From: Cytospora piceicola
Lineage: Eukaryota; Ascomycota; Sordariomycetes; Diaporthales; Cytosporaceae
Reading direction: 5' to 3'
Assembly (NCBI GenBank): GCA_023375675.1
Contig: JALQBC010000003.1
Location: 434,001-498,000 of the forward strand
Length of the DNA stretch: 64,000 bases
The notes beneath the pieces are model-generated. The model was not told the origin of the DNA and ran no database searches. It saw only the letters and a list, made by a program, of their open reading frames with translations. A program made the position numbers and the translations under genes. Positions 23,750-33,451 of this stretch are shown in pieces; position 1 is the first letter of the stretch, and each line of letters opens with the position of its first letter.

Positions 23750-24857
23750 AGTAGGAATTGGTTTGGTTTGTTTCGTCGTGATGAATAGAAAAGGTGGCAC
23801 TGGGAATTTCGACGATGTCTTGAATTGTGGATGGCCTCGATTGCCCAGGGTGGTTAGCAGAGCGGTTGCAAACAAGACACAGTTCTGAAGGTGACTTGTC
23901 GCCAGTAGTTAAAAGTAAAAAGTGAGGGTCACTAAAAATAAGGTGATTAGAAACCTCACCCCATGGTTAGATTCGAAATAGAACGGACTCCTCTATTGCT
24001 GTAAAGTTGGGGCACTTGGACAAGGTACAAGTCAAGGTCTAAGTAAATAAACGCCCGCCACAAAGAGCAAGCTAAAGACCCACATTGTGGACAAGCAGCT
24101 TATTTGATAGTGGCTTTCTCTGAAAAAACAGGCCATATTAACATAGGGACTACACATGGGCTATTTGTTGGAAGTGATATCCAAGAGTTGGTTTGCTGAT
24201 AGAAGCATGAGGTAAGTCTGGGCATGCACAGAAGATCGTCTCCCCAGGTAGATGTCCAGTGGGGTCTCTGAGTCTGTGGGCCGAATCGTCATGCCTATTA
24301 TTCATGTGACACTCAATGAATCGCTTGTTCATGGAACCCAGAGGAAGCTGGACATGTCTTGCCATAGATTTGGTGTTTCCTGGTCAAAGAGCAGTTGTTT
24401 TGCTGCAGTGGCATCTCCTTCCCTTCTCTAGGCCAATATCGAGCTGTAGATGATTGAGCAAACATTATCTGCGACTGTTCGAAACTTCAATATGTCCATA
24501 ACTCAAAGAGTCATGATTAGGGGAAGGAGCTTGCAGCAGGAAGGTCCTAAGAAACCTCGTCGTAAGAAGTACGTTGAAGAGTATTCAGGTCTGAAGGCCT
24601 TGCAGCAACCTTGCAGGCCATGATAAGGGGTCGATGCTGACTCAGCAATCCTTCCCGCTAATTGGCTGGATGACTAAATAGCAGGTACCTGGGTACTTTG
24701 CGTCACCTCAGGCTGTCTGTCGCCTCATAGTTCATTCAGCCTTCTCCATCCAACAACCAGCAATATTGAAGCTCATCAAACCCATCTACTCAAAGCCTCC
24801 TCTGAAATATTTTCATAAGAACAACAACAGGCAAACACTCAAGTTTCCAGCGCAGCC
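23750..24857. other. Divergent intergenic region (HAD gene / CRIPT)
   Basis: Shared upstream region of the HAD gene (-) and CRIPT (+). A GGTACCTGGGTACTT motif of the TACCTAGGTA family lies at about 24684-24698. No gene is recognisable. Confidence 0.5.
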
Positions 24858-25386
24858 ATGGTCTGCTCTAAGTGCCAGAAACTGTCCAAGGGGACGAGCC
24901 TTGCCACACCAGGGGTTAAGAAGAAGAGCGAGATGTACCACGGATCTCCGGCCTCAGCATCATCCAAGTCGGCAACGCTGGGACAAACTGGCATTGGAAA
25001 GGTATGAAGTATCTCATGAGCCCTCTAGGTTTGAAAAAACGTTGACTGACTGTCGAGATGTAGAGCAAATTGTTGTCCAAGAATGCAAAGAACCCTTACG
25101 CCCAGTACTCAAGGTGAGTTTCCTCCGCATCGCTTCGGTTTGGTCTATAGCGGAACGCTGACGGTAGCCATAGCTCTTGCACAAAATGCAAGACCAAGAT
25201 CTCGCAGGGAAGCTCTTACTGTAATAAGTGTGCTTATCAACAAGACCGTTTGTACCCTTACTCAAGTGTCGGTGAGGATCCTCAGCGCTGACCAAGTTAA
25301 CAGTCTGTCACATGTGCGGCAAACCCAACAAAAAGGCAACCTCCAACGCGCCACAAATCTCAGGCCAGAAACGCACTTTGAAATAG
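24858..25386 (+). CDS. CRIPT: CRIPT homolog (cysteine-rich PDZ-binding protein family)
   Basis: Small zinc-binding protein of 116 aa, a little longer than animal CRIPT. Exons are 24858-25001, 25064-25113, 25174-25247 and 25304-25386. The N-terminus MVCSKCQKLSKG carries the first CxxC. The C-terminal half carries three more (CTKC, YCNKC, CHMC) in the CRIPT spacing: SSCTKCKTKI, then SSYCNKCAYQ, LCHMCGKPN. The KNPYAQYSSS segment matches the conserved NPY region. CRIPT was named as a PSD-95 binder in animals and was later reported in the activated human minor spliceosome; its role in ascomycetes is undefined. The last donor (GTTTGT) is weak, but the acceptor and cysteine spacing support it. The gene is convergent with the epoxide hydrolase. 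Confidence 0.93.
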
Positions 25387-25980
25387 TTGACCGGATCTCA
25401 CCTAAGGACACAAGAACCGGTTTCAGAGATGAACGGAGAAATGAAGCTCGGGGTGCCCAGTCTCTACCGCGAAAGCTATTACTAGTGATACCTGGCACTC
25501 CCTTGAACCATTACCATTCAACGCTCTTTGGGTGCCTTCAGATTTCGGAGGAAAGCCGTGCTGGCAGGAAACCCTTCACACCAGGCAGCCCTGAACCCAG
25601 AGGGAATGTCACTCTTTCCAGACATAGCTGCTGATCCTACAGCACAGGAGTTGGGCAAGTGATATTCCAGATTCTGGGCTTCGCCACAGTAACATCATCG
25701 AGGATAACACGAATGATGCGGGTGATAGCCACAGGCTGTCGTCGAACAGAACCTAATATAACCAATGGACTTATGGAGTGCGATTGTTTTCATCACTGGC
25801 AAGGATGCGGATCAGACCGCTAGGCACGGAAGATTTGGACGGAGGCGTCGAGGGATTTTCGATAGAAATATTTTCAGATTGTATCTTTCAGCAGTTTGGA
25901 GTTTCTGGCATGGTTTTTCAGGTGTTGGTAGGACTGGCATCTAGCCAAGTCAAATTAATAATATCACGCTCCAAAAGCTA
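25387..25980. other. Convergent intergenic region
   Basis: Between the 3' ends of CRIPT and the epoxide hydrolase. Nothing recognisable beyond probable 3' UTRs. Confidence 0.5.
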
Positions 25981-27000
25981 TTAGATAGATGCCTTGACCG
26001 GCCCGCTAAGTATCCCCTCCACAAACTCCCCAATATCGGCATTCACCCTCTCGGTTGAGTCCCAAAGAGCCCAATGTGACCCATCCACCATTGTTTTCTT
26101 CAGGCTGACAAAGTGCTTACCCATCCCCTCGGACATCTGCGGCGGCAGCGCAACATCCCTCTTAGCCACGATCATCAAGGCCGGAGTCTTGATAGTAGGC
26201 TGCTGCCCATCCTTCAACAGCGGGAGCTCCTCCTCGAAGTTGATCTTCCTCGTCCGGTACCAGTTCACGGGCCCGCGCATGCCCTTGCGCGCATACTGCT
26301 CAACGTAGAACTCGACCTCCTCCTCGTCAAGCAGCGGGGACTTGCCCATCCTGGTCAGCTGGTCAAGGTGGACGCCGTGGTCCGTCGTGAAGACGTGCTC
26401 CCCCTCCGGCCCCTTGGCCCCATACATGCCAGTCAGCAGCCCGCGGATCTTGTCCGGGTCGGAACCGATCTCCCTCTCGACGTCGGGGCCGGCCAGCTGG
26501 ATCTGGTACCGGAAGTTGGGGAGGATCTTGACCATGTCCTCGTACTGGTAGAACCTGGGCGACGGGCCCACGTAGGGCGTGCACACGCTGAAGACGCCCC
26601 TCAGCAGCTCGGGGTGCCAGAGCGCGAACCGCCAGACGACCTGGCCGCCCCAGTCGTGGCCGCCGAGGACGATGGTCTCGTCGTCGCCGACGACCTGGCG
26701 CGCGAGCTCGGCGAGGTCGGCGCACACGGACTTGAGGCTGTACGCGGCCAGCTCCTGCGGCGCGTCGGTGCCGCCGTAGCCCAGCATGTCGGGCACGATG
26801 ACCTGCAGGCCCAGGGCCGTGAGGAAGGGCACCTGGTTGCGCCAGCCGAAGCCGAGGTCGGGCCAGCCATGGACGAGAAGGGCGGTGCTGCGGGTGGTCC
26901 CCTCTGGCTTGGCGAGGATGTACTTGTACGTCTTGCCGCGGACGTTGGCTGTGAGGTGTTGGACCCGGGGGTCGTTGGGCCTGAGCTTGTTGACGGGCAT
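25981..27000 (-). CDS. Soluble epoxide hydrolase (alpha/beta-hydrolase)
   Basis: Intronless enzyme of 339 aa that likely hydrolyses epoxides to vicinal diols in the cytosol. The oxyanion motif HGWP is at 44-47. The nucleophile Asp is D116 in GGHDWGGQ. The probable acid is D282 (VAKRDVALPP), and the catalytic His is H309 (DGSHWALWD). A cap region with aromatic residues (PRFYQYEDMVKILPNF, EFYVEQYARKG, NWYRTRKINF) lies between; such tyrosines activate the epoxide in this family. The C-terminal KASI is not a PTS1. Third codon positions are strongly G/C-biased, and as a result long frames are open on the opposite strand; these are shadows. The physiological substrate is unknown. Confidence 0.94.
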   Translation of the reverse strand: MPVNKLRPNDPRVQHLTANVRGKTYKYILAKPEGTTRSTALLVHGWPDLGFGWRNQVPFLTALGLQVIVPDMLGYGGTDAPQELAAYSLKSVCADLAELARQVVGDDETIVLGGHDWGGQVVWRFALWHPELLRGVFSVCTPYVGPSPRFYQYEDMVKILPNFRYQIQLAGPDVEREIGSDPDKIRGLLTGMYGAKGPEGEHVFTTDHGVHLDQLTRMGKSPLLDEEEVEFYVEQYARKGMRGPVNWYRTRKINFEEELPLLKDGQQPTIKTPALMIVAKRDVALPPQMSEGMGKHFVSLKKTMVDGSHWALWDSTERVNADIGEFVEGILSGPVKASI

Positions 27001-28015
27001 GATGTGCGGTCAAGGAAGTGTATGTAGAGGATGTGTGTGAGAGGAAAAGTAAGGCAAGATACAGCCGGGTTGTGCGCAGCTTCTTTAAATATGAAAGTGT
27101 CGCCCCATGAGCGGAGCTTTAACATAGGCCGGGATGGCCGTGTTGCTCGGTAGCTTGACTCGGAGCAATGCGGATTCCCGACTCCTTACTCGATCGTAGT
27201 AGACTATCCTGACTATATTACCAGTGTGTGTGCTGTTCCCACAGATTCATCCTCCTTGGCCTTGAAGTTTCCCAATCCGGCTTTATATCAAGCAAGTGGA
27301 GAATGATGCAAGCAAAGCATGTGCAACTACCTAGGTACTTACTGATACTGTACATAATACCTAGGTAGTTGCTTAGCGAACATTCATGATCATATGGCAC
27401 TGCTAAGTAAGCCCTATAATCATGAAGGGAAGAAAAAAAAAACTACCACCTTTACACAGACATGAGCGATTCACATCTTCGTACCTTGCATGAGCTGCTC
27501 AATTAAAGGAGCCTCGGGCAGAGGTTCAAGATTTCGGCCGAGGCACTTAGACAAAACGAAAGTGGGTCATCCCGAGAGACCTCGGCCTGCATAACGATCT
27601 GCGGGACCTTGTATGATGTATGGATGCGACATATTGCGATGTCGCTCTAAATCCTCAGGCCATGGCACAAGAAAGTTGATCATCGCTGCATGACCAAAAG
27701 TAAAGGTCCAGCTCAATACCTGCATAGCTGTGAAATAGGGGGTTGGCTTAGCTCGGGTTTCGTCCTCATACCGCAGTAACAGGGTCTCTTTAGGTTCCGG
27801 AACTTGATGCTCGAGGTCAGTCGACGTAAAGACTTCGTTGCCTGATCAATTCCATCAACTGTGCTCGATATTTGGTATCATGTAAAACTCGTTAAGAAAG
27901 ATATCGGCTAAGTGTACTCGGGGCCATATTCCACCTCGAAACCCTATCTTACACTTCCGCCACTGCTTGTGCGCCATGCTATATCCCATATGCATGGAAT
28001 CCAAACCTGGCAAGG
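27001..28015. other. Upstream region of the epoxide hydrolase
   Basis: Promoter side of the epoxide hydrolase and 3' side of the pinin-like gene. It contains the perfect inverted repeat at 27323-27372, listed separately. No gene is recognisable. Confidence 0.5.
27323..27372. repeat. Perfect 15-bp inverted repeat (hairpin) with CCTAGG core
   Basis: The left arm GCAACTACCTAGGTA (27323-27337) and the right arm TACCTAGGTAGTTGC (27358-27372) are exact reverse complements separated by 20 nt. Each arm also contains the self-palindrome TACCTAGGTA, so the element can fold in several ways. It lies about 320-370 bp upstream of the epoxide hydrolase start and belongs to the motif family found across intergenic regions here. 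Confidence 0.9.
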
Positions 28016-29419
28016 TTAGTAGATAACGGTATCCTCCTCTGCCTCGACCATTTCGTCGTGATCCCTGTCCTCATGGTGACTGCTCCTTTGTGATAGTGTT
28101 GGGGCTGGAGCTGGAGCTGGGGCTGGGGAAGGATTGCGATCATTAGTAGCAGTGGCAGCGGTGGTAGACTCTGGTGCAGCATTGTTAGAACGTTCTTTAA
28201 CTTGCTCACCAACCGTAGCTTCAACTTCTGATGAGGAAGGCAGAGCTCCCAGGTCTTTGAGTCTCTGCTCCTTCCGCCGCTTGAACTGCTTGACTTCTTC
28301 CTCGATTTGGCCTTCAGCATCGTGTACTTGGTCCTTAATGATGTCTTCTTCCTCTGGCGACAGCTCCCAGGGGCGATAATACTGCGCAAACATAGATTAG
28401 TGTTCTGAAGCTGATGAACTGATGGCTTTCCTGGTCGTTCCTTACTAGTTTGGGCTCGCTTCTGGTCCGTAGACTATGCGCCATGGCAAGCATGTTGGAA
28501 TGACGGGTGCGCATCTATCACTCTTGTCAGCAAGCTGGTGTTTCATTCATCAACACAACCAAAGAACAGCCCTTTCACACTTACCACTTGTTCATCAAAA
28601 CGGACCTGCTCGACCTTTCTGACCCTTTCGAGCTTCGCAAGCTTCTCGAAGCGGCGCTTGCCGTCCTCGCGCGTCTGCTGGGTGGCTCTCTCCTGCTGTC
28701 TCTTTTCAATCTCCAGGCGCCTCTTCTGTTGTGAGTTGCTCGTGGTTTGACTTAGTGTGCTTAGTATACCGCCGAAGAGGCGCCTGCCGCGCTTCTTGTC
28801 TTCCTGGGAGAAGCTCTCCCGTCGGTCCTTCTCTGCCCCCAAAGAGGACATTCGCCTCTCAGATCCCGACCCTCGTCGGCCTTGTGGGGACCGAGCATTG
28901 CTTTCTCTCCTTTTACCCGAGGTTCGTCGGTCTGGTGGCCCAGTCGGGGAGCGGTCGTCATGCCTTCTGGGCTCGGAGGGTCTTCGCCGTTGCTCAGGCG
29001 AGGACGGCAAGTCGCTTTCCTTTTCTGTTCGCCGAGTGTCCGGGGATTGACTCTCCTGCTTTGAAAGGACGCCCTTGGCCGCTTGCTCTTGTGCATGTTG
29101 GTTTCCATTCTCTGTCGTTCCATTCCCAATTCCATGACGCCCTGGATGCTCATCCGGCTCGGGACTTCCACCCGGAGTGTCCCTTATCTTGGGGCGCTTG
29201 TTGGGCACATCTCCACTTGCATTCGCATCGGGATTCGGCGACGGCGAGGCACCATGCGATTTCCGCTTCAGCAAATTCGTCTCAGATGTAATCGATTCGG
29301 ACATGATTATATCGGTGTCCGGCATGAGCGGCACGGGGCTGTATTGGGCTGTAAGCAAGGTGAAACGCAGAAATATACTGTATGCGTATCAGTCCAGCTC
29401 ACCTTTCGGGCGTAGACAT
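28016..29419 (-). CDS. Pinin/SDK/memA-domain protein
   Basis: Probable nuclear, splicing-associated protein of 401 aa. Exons are 29419-29403, 29338-28585, 28514-28446 and 28381-28016. The 17-nt first exon gives MSTPE, joined to SPVPLMPDTD. A long Ser/Arg/Pro/Glu-rich region (residues 20-160, with many RRxS and SPxxRR motifs) precedes the Pinin_SDK_memA domain. That domain starts at RGRRLFGGILSTLSQ, continues through a charged coiled coil (KRRLEIEKRQQERATQQ) to VRFDEQV, RHSNMLAMAHSLRTRSEPKLYYRPWEL and EEEDIIKDQV. The RSEPKLYYRPWEL segment is the domain signature. The tail has an Ala-Pro repeat (PAPAPAPAP) and acidic residues. Pinin in animals sits at the periphery of the exon junction complex and spliceosome. 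It is divergent from PHF5A. Confidence 0.9.
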
Positions 29420-29986
29420 TGTGTCCTGACCTGCTGCAAGCCTGTCAAATAGAATACGGACGCGTCGCCAAGTGAAGGCTAGAACTGCGGGAGCAAATAA
29501 CACAAGAACCAATATGCTGTGTCAGAGATGGCTGGGAAGTGGACACTTCGTTTGTACCACGAAAAGTAAAAAGGAAAGATGTGAAACTTCGAGCCCGTCG
29601 CACAAGCTGGTGCAGGTAGCAGCTTCCTTCACGCACAACAGAGGCCCAGGGTAGCTCTTCCAGGGTGCCACTACCCCACAACGCCCGTGGCACCCTCCAG
29701 AATCTGGGGCCCTTGGTCCCCGTTTACAGTGGGTACGGCTCGGCAGGCAGGGTCTGGTACACGGGACAGCGCTAATGCCACTGGAAATCTCGTGCAAGGC
29801 TGCGAGGCTGATCAATCAAGCGGGTTCAAACAAGCTTGACGTCGCCCGCACCCTGTCTGATATCGCCTCTCGGAAGGACGACGACTTTTCCGCATTTCTT
29901 CTCGCCAACCACCTTCTCCGCTCGCTACTTGTTCATCCCTCTTCTCTTCTCTACCGGATCGACGTAATCACCACCACATCCCCACC
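29420..29986. promoter_or_regulatory. 567-bp divergent promoter between the pinin-like gene and PHF5A
   Basis: Only 567 bp separate the two start codons, so both genes must draw on this segment. A pyrimidine-rich tract at about 29880-29955 precedes the PHF5A ATG. No TATA box is evident. Confidence 0.6.
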
Positions 29987-30392
29987 ATGTCTCGTCACCA
30001 CCCCGATCTAGTAATGTGCCGCAAGCAGGCCGGCATCGCCATCGGCCGTCTCTGCGACAAGTGTGACGGAAAGTGCCCCGTCTGCGACTCCTACGTGCGG
30101 CCCACGACCCTGGTGCGCATCTGCGACGAGTGCAGCTTCGGAAACTACCAGAACAAGTGCGTCGTGTGCGGCGGCGAGGGCATCTCGGACGCGTTCTACT
30201 GCTTCGAGTGCACGCGGCTGGAGAAGGACAGGGACGGTTGCCCGAAGATTATAAATCTGGGAAGTTCAAGGACAGACGTGAGTGGCCACTTTTCTCCCCG
30301 TCGTCGGTGTATATGGCTTGAGGCGACAACCACTGACGATGCATCGCGCCCAACAGTTGTTTTACCAAAAGAAAACGAATCGGACGTATTAG
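29987..30392 (+). CDS. RDS3: PHF5A/Rds3 (SF3b14b), U2 snRNP SF3b subunit
   Basis: Core subunit of the SF3b complex, which recognises the intron branch point; nuclear. Exons are 29987-30277 and 30357-30392, giving 108 aa (family about 110). The sequence starts [20 protein letters not shown] and carries the three-fold zinc-knot cysteine pattern: [54 protein letters not shown]. The second exon supplies only [11 protein letters not shown] after NLGSSRTD, equivalent to the conserved C-terminus. It is convergent with PEX26. Confidence 0.97.
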
Positions 30393-30764
30393 CCCTCGTG
30401 ATGCCCGGGTCAGGGCTTCTATCTGCATACCTGGTACTGGCGTTCCGGCAAAATTTGGTCATATTTTGGGGGGGGGGGGAGGCGGGAGGTTGTCGTGCAA
30501 GGAGATACAGGAAGCTCAACAACGTTGAGGCGTGGTATGTCACGATGTCTCGGAGTCAGGATGAGAAGAAATTCAGGAGACAGCGGCCATTCGCCGTCGA
30601 CGAAGGAGCACTTGAATCGCATCTAATCGAGATGTCCAGCTATGATACCAAGCAAATGCCATTCATAATTACGTCGTGAACAATCGTCATCTATCCATAC
30701 ATGCACGGTGGCAATTCCGTGACTCCCCCTTGGTGCCTTTGAGAGTGTCCATGCTCCACAAGTA
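30393..30764. other. Convergent intergenic region
   Basis: 3' flank of PHF5A and PEX26. A run of 12 G lies at 30468-30479. No gene is recognisable. Confidence 0.5.
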
Positions 30765-32223
30765 TTAGATGTAGCTAACCTTTACACCCATCCCAGCCGT
30801 AGCTTTTACCTTGTTCCAGCTCGTCCCTACTATTCGAGCTATACGCTCCCGTATGTTTCTCCTGCCAAACATGAGGACCAAGCCTATTATGAAGGCAAGG
30901 AAACGTAACAAAAGCATCGGGTTCGTGTGGACCGTGGCGCCCATGCGCTGAATCAGTGCGCGCACATTCGCGAACATCACCGCTGTTCTGGCACCAAAGG
31001 ATGGTGACGCAACCGCTTTGCTCTTACCAGTGGACGCACCATTGGCAGTCTTAGCTTTCGAAGACCTTGATGGTGCTCCTCCCGTCGGCGGTCTTGAGCG
31101 TTTAGACCTGCCGGTTGATGATCCGCCCGCACTCCTCGTGTCGACGCCGTAGTCAATTTCGCTCCCCTCACGCTTAGCCCGTTCTTGCTCTATTCGCCGC
31201 TTTTCCCGCTCTTCGTTTTCGGATCGTAGCCTACGAGCCTCCTCCACATCATGTCGTAGTTGCTCTTCCTGTCGCTGTTTTTCCTCAAGCTCCTTGCGCT
31301 CGGCGTCCTGTTGGTCCTCCTGGAGACTCTGAAGGGCTTGTAGGAAAGCCTCCCTCCTCTCGTCATCTAGCACGGAGCTTACGGTGATGAACTCTCGAGC
31401 ATAGTCCCATTCATTGTTGCGTATGAGTACATGGAGAGTATAGAGCTCCAGGATCTTTACCCTGGCATTCAGATCCCGCGGCGTGTCTGCCCCACTTTGC
31501 GCCTTGGATGAGGACCTGCGCCGTGATGAGACGCGCGGTGACTGTGCGGGAGGGAAGTGGTTTGTAAGATCCAAATTTGGTGTCGTCGATGCGGCAAGGT
31601 AAGTCTCGAGCCGCTTCTGGTTGGACGTTTGTGTCCTTGCATGCGTCAAGAGAAGAGTTGCCCTTTATGATCATGTCAGTTAGTAGTAACACCAAGGATG
31701 AGGATGAGACGAGAGCGCACAAATTGATGACAACGTCTGAGTCGACGTCTCCTTCAACGCCGTGGTAGCCGCTCTGAACTACCTCCTCCCAAACATCACC
31801 GTCTCGCACCCTGCTGCAAAGGCTCCTCCACTCCTGCGTCCCGAACGCCGCCTTGCCCTCGTCGGGCTCCAGAGCGGCAACGGCGTTGAGAATGGCGATA
31901 TACAGGGTCCAGACCTTAATCCTCGTGTTCCGTGAGGACTTGGCCACTGGGGCCGGCTCCGTGACGCCGTCTGCGGATGCCGAGTGTGGAGTGATCAATG
32001 GCAGGATTGTGGAGAGAGCCTCCGGCAATCTTCGGGTGAGAAATAATGAGGAAGACTGTCGGTAGGTTTTTGAGACATGAGAGGGTGTAGGACGTGCTGA
32101 GTTTGAGGAGGAAAGGGAGGATATGGAGGAAGACATCATATGGGAAGAGAAACCGCCCTCGGTCGTGGTTGTATAGGTCGGGGCCAGAGTCGCGGTATTC
32201 GACCCGTTTGTAGGAGCAGCCAT
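30765..32223 (-). CDS. PEX26: PEX26 peroxin (tail-anchored docking factor for Pex1-Pex6)
   Basis: Peroxisomal membrane protein of 466 aa; exons 32223-31721 and 31662-30765, junction VVIN|LATLLLTHARTQ. Fungal Pex26 anchors the Pex1-Pex6 AAA ATPase that recycles Pex5. The helical N-terminal part has the family stretch KTYRQSSSLFLTRRLPEALSTIL, then KVWTLYIAILNAVAAL and NARVKILELYTLHVL. A highly charged coiled coil (KELEEKQRQEEQLRHDVEE) follows. A single transmembrane segment near residues 417-434 (MLLLRFLAFIIGLVLMFG) is followed by a basic luminal tail, the tail-anchor topology of Pex26/Pex15. The first 50 residues are Ser/Thr-rich. Confidence 0.9.
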
Positions 32224-33451
32224 TGTCGCACTCTTGGAACTTGCGACTGAAACCTATTCAAAGCCTTGAAGAGAGTGCTCTGAGAGAATACTGGCTGGCT
32301 GTCATGTAAGAGTATGACTAGTCCGAAGTGTGGTTATTTAATTGGTCGACGCGCATCATGTTATGTTAAATGCCAGTCGGGGCGTTAGAAACAATTGCAA
32401 TCACCGACAAAGGTCGGTATCAGCACACGATCAGCACATGTTTGAGCCTCGGCAAAATACACCAGAGACTAGCTACCCCTGTCATATTCCCTGTGATTAA
32501 TCCCTGTCAAAACCCGCCTTCCCCAGACTTCATCTCCCAAATTCGTCCGACCAAACGAAGATGTTCCAGTGTCGTATTTACACGTGACTGCATACTGCCG
32601 TGGTCTAGAGTACCTACACAGTACTAAGTAAGGTACCGTTAGCCATGCTATGGTCAGGAGTGCAATCGCATTACCAAGTCATCCACTATATGTATGCCAG
32701 GAGACTTGGCCTTCTTACCTACTGATGTGCACAAATAAAGATGCAGCTTCTCGTCAAGTGGTATTGGTGAACATCGTTACTTGAGATATGCTGGTAGCCT
32801 GGTCTATTGTCCTTCGAGCAGTCTAACAGTATCCGGAACCAAGAGGTTCACATGCAGGATGCCGCATATCTCGAAAATGCCATATTCTCTACATAGACAG
32901 ACCTTCAGCGCTCATCTCTTTCCTTCTGATATTCAACAGGTTGGTGGTGATCAGGGAGATGGACATTGTCGATAACTCTGCTTGAGTACTGGGATTTACG
33001 TTGACAACAAGCTTTAACAACAAGTGTCGTATGGCCTAATATATAGACCTAGGTATCTTTAGCATCTGGGAAAGTTGTCTGCTTACCACGACGTTTTTCG
33101 AGGAGCTAAGAACGGCTCCATGATCGCCAATTTGGAAACCGCGAGTTGGTTGACAGCAAGCTGAAGTCCTTAAGCCGAGCTGGTGCAGGTGCACAGGAAG
33201 ACAACAAACATTTCAGACATCAAGCCCTCTCCTCAAGCGCTCTTCTCGCCTCTCCGGACATGCCTCGGTGTATCTGCCGTTATTGGTGATACTCTGGTCA
33301 ACGTCCTCTCTACAGCATTCAACCTAACTCAACATCACACCTATCGCCATAGCTACCTTCAGCTATAAGCTTAGCCAGCGATCTCTTGATTATTCGTTCG
33401 AACTCTCATCAGTCGTTAAATATTACCCAGTGCCGGAAGTCCTGCGAGAAC
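32224..33451. other. Divergent intergenic region (PEX26 / PARN-like)
   Basis: Holds the upstream regions of PEX26 (-) and the PARN-like nuclease (+). A GACCTAGGTATC motif lies near 33046-33057. No gene or tRNA is recognisable. Confidence 0.5.

Noticed and set aside
26113..27027. 304-codon open frame on the plus strand across the epoxide hydrolase
   Set aside because: It is antisense to a clear enzyme gene and exists because of that gene's GC-rich third positions; it has no domain of its own.
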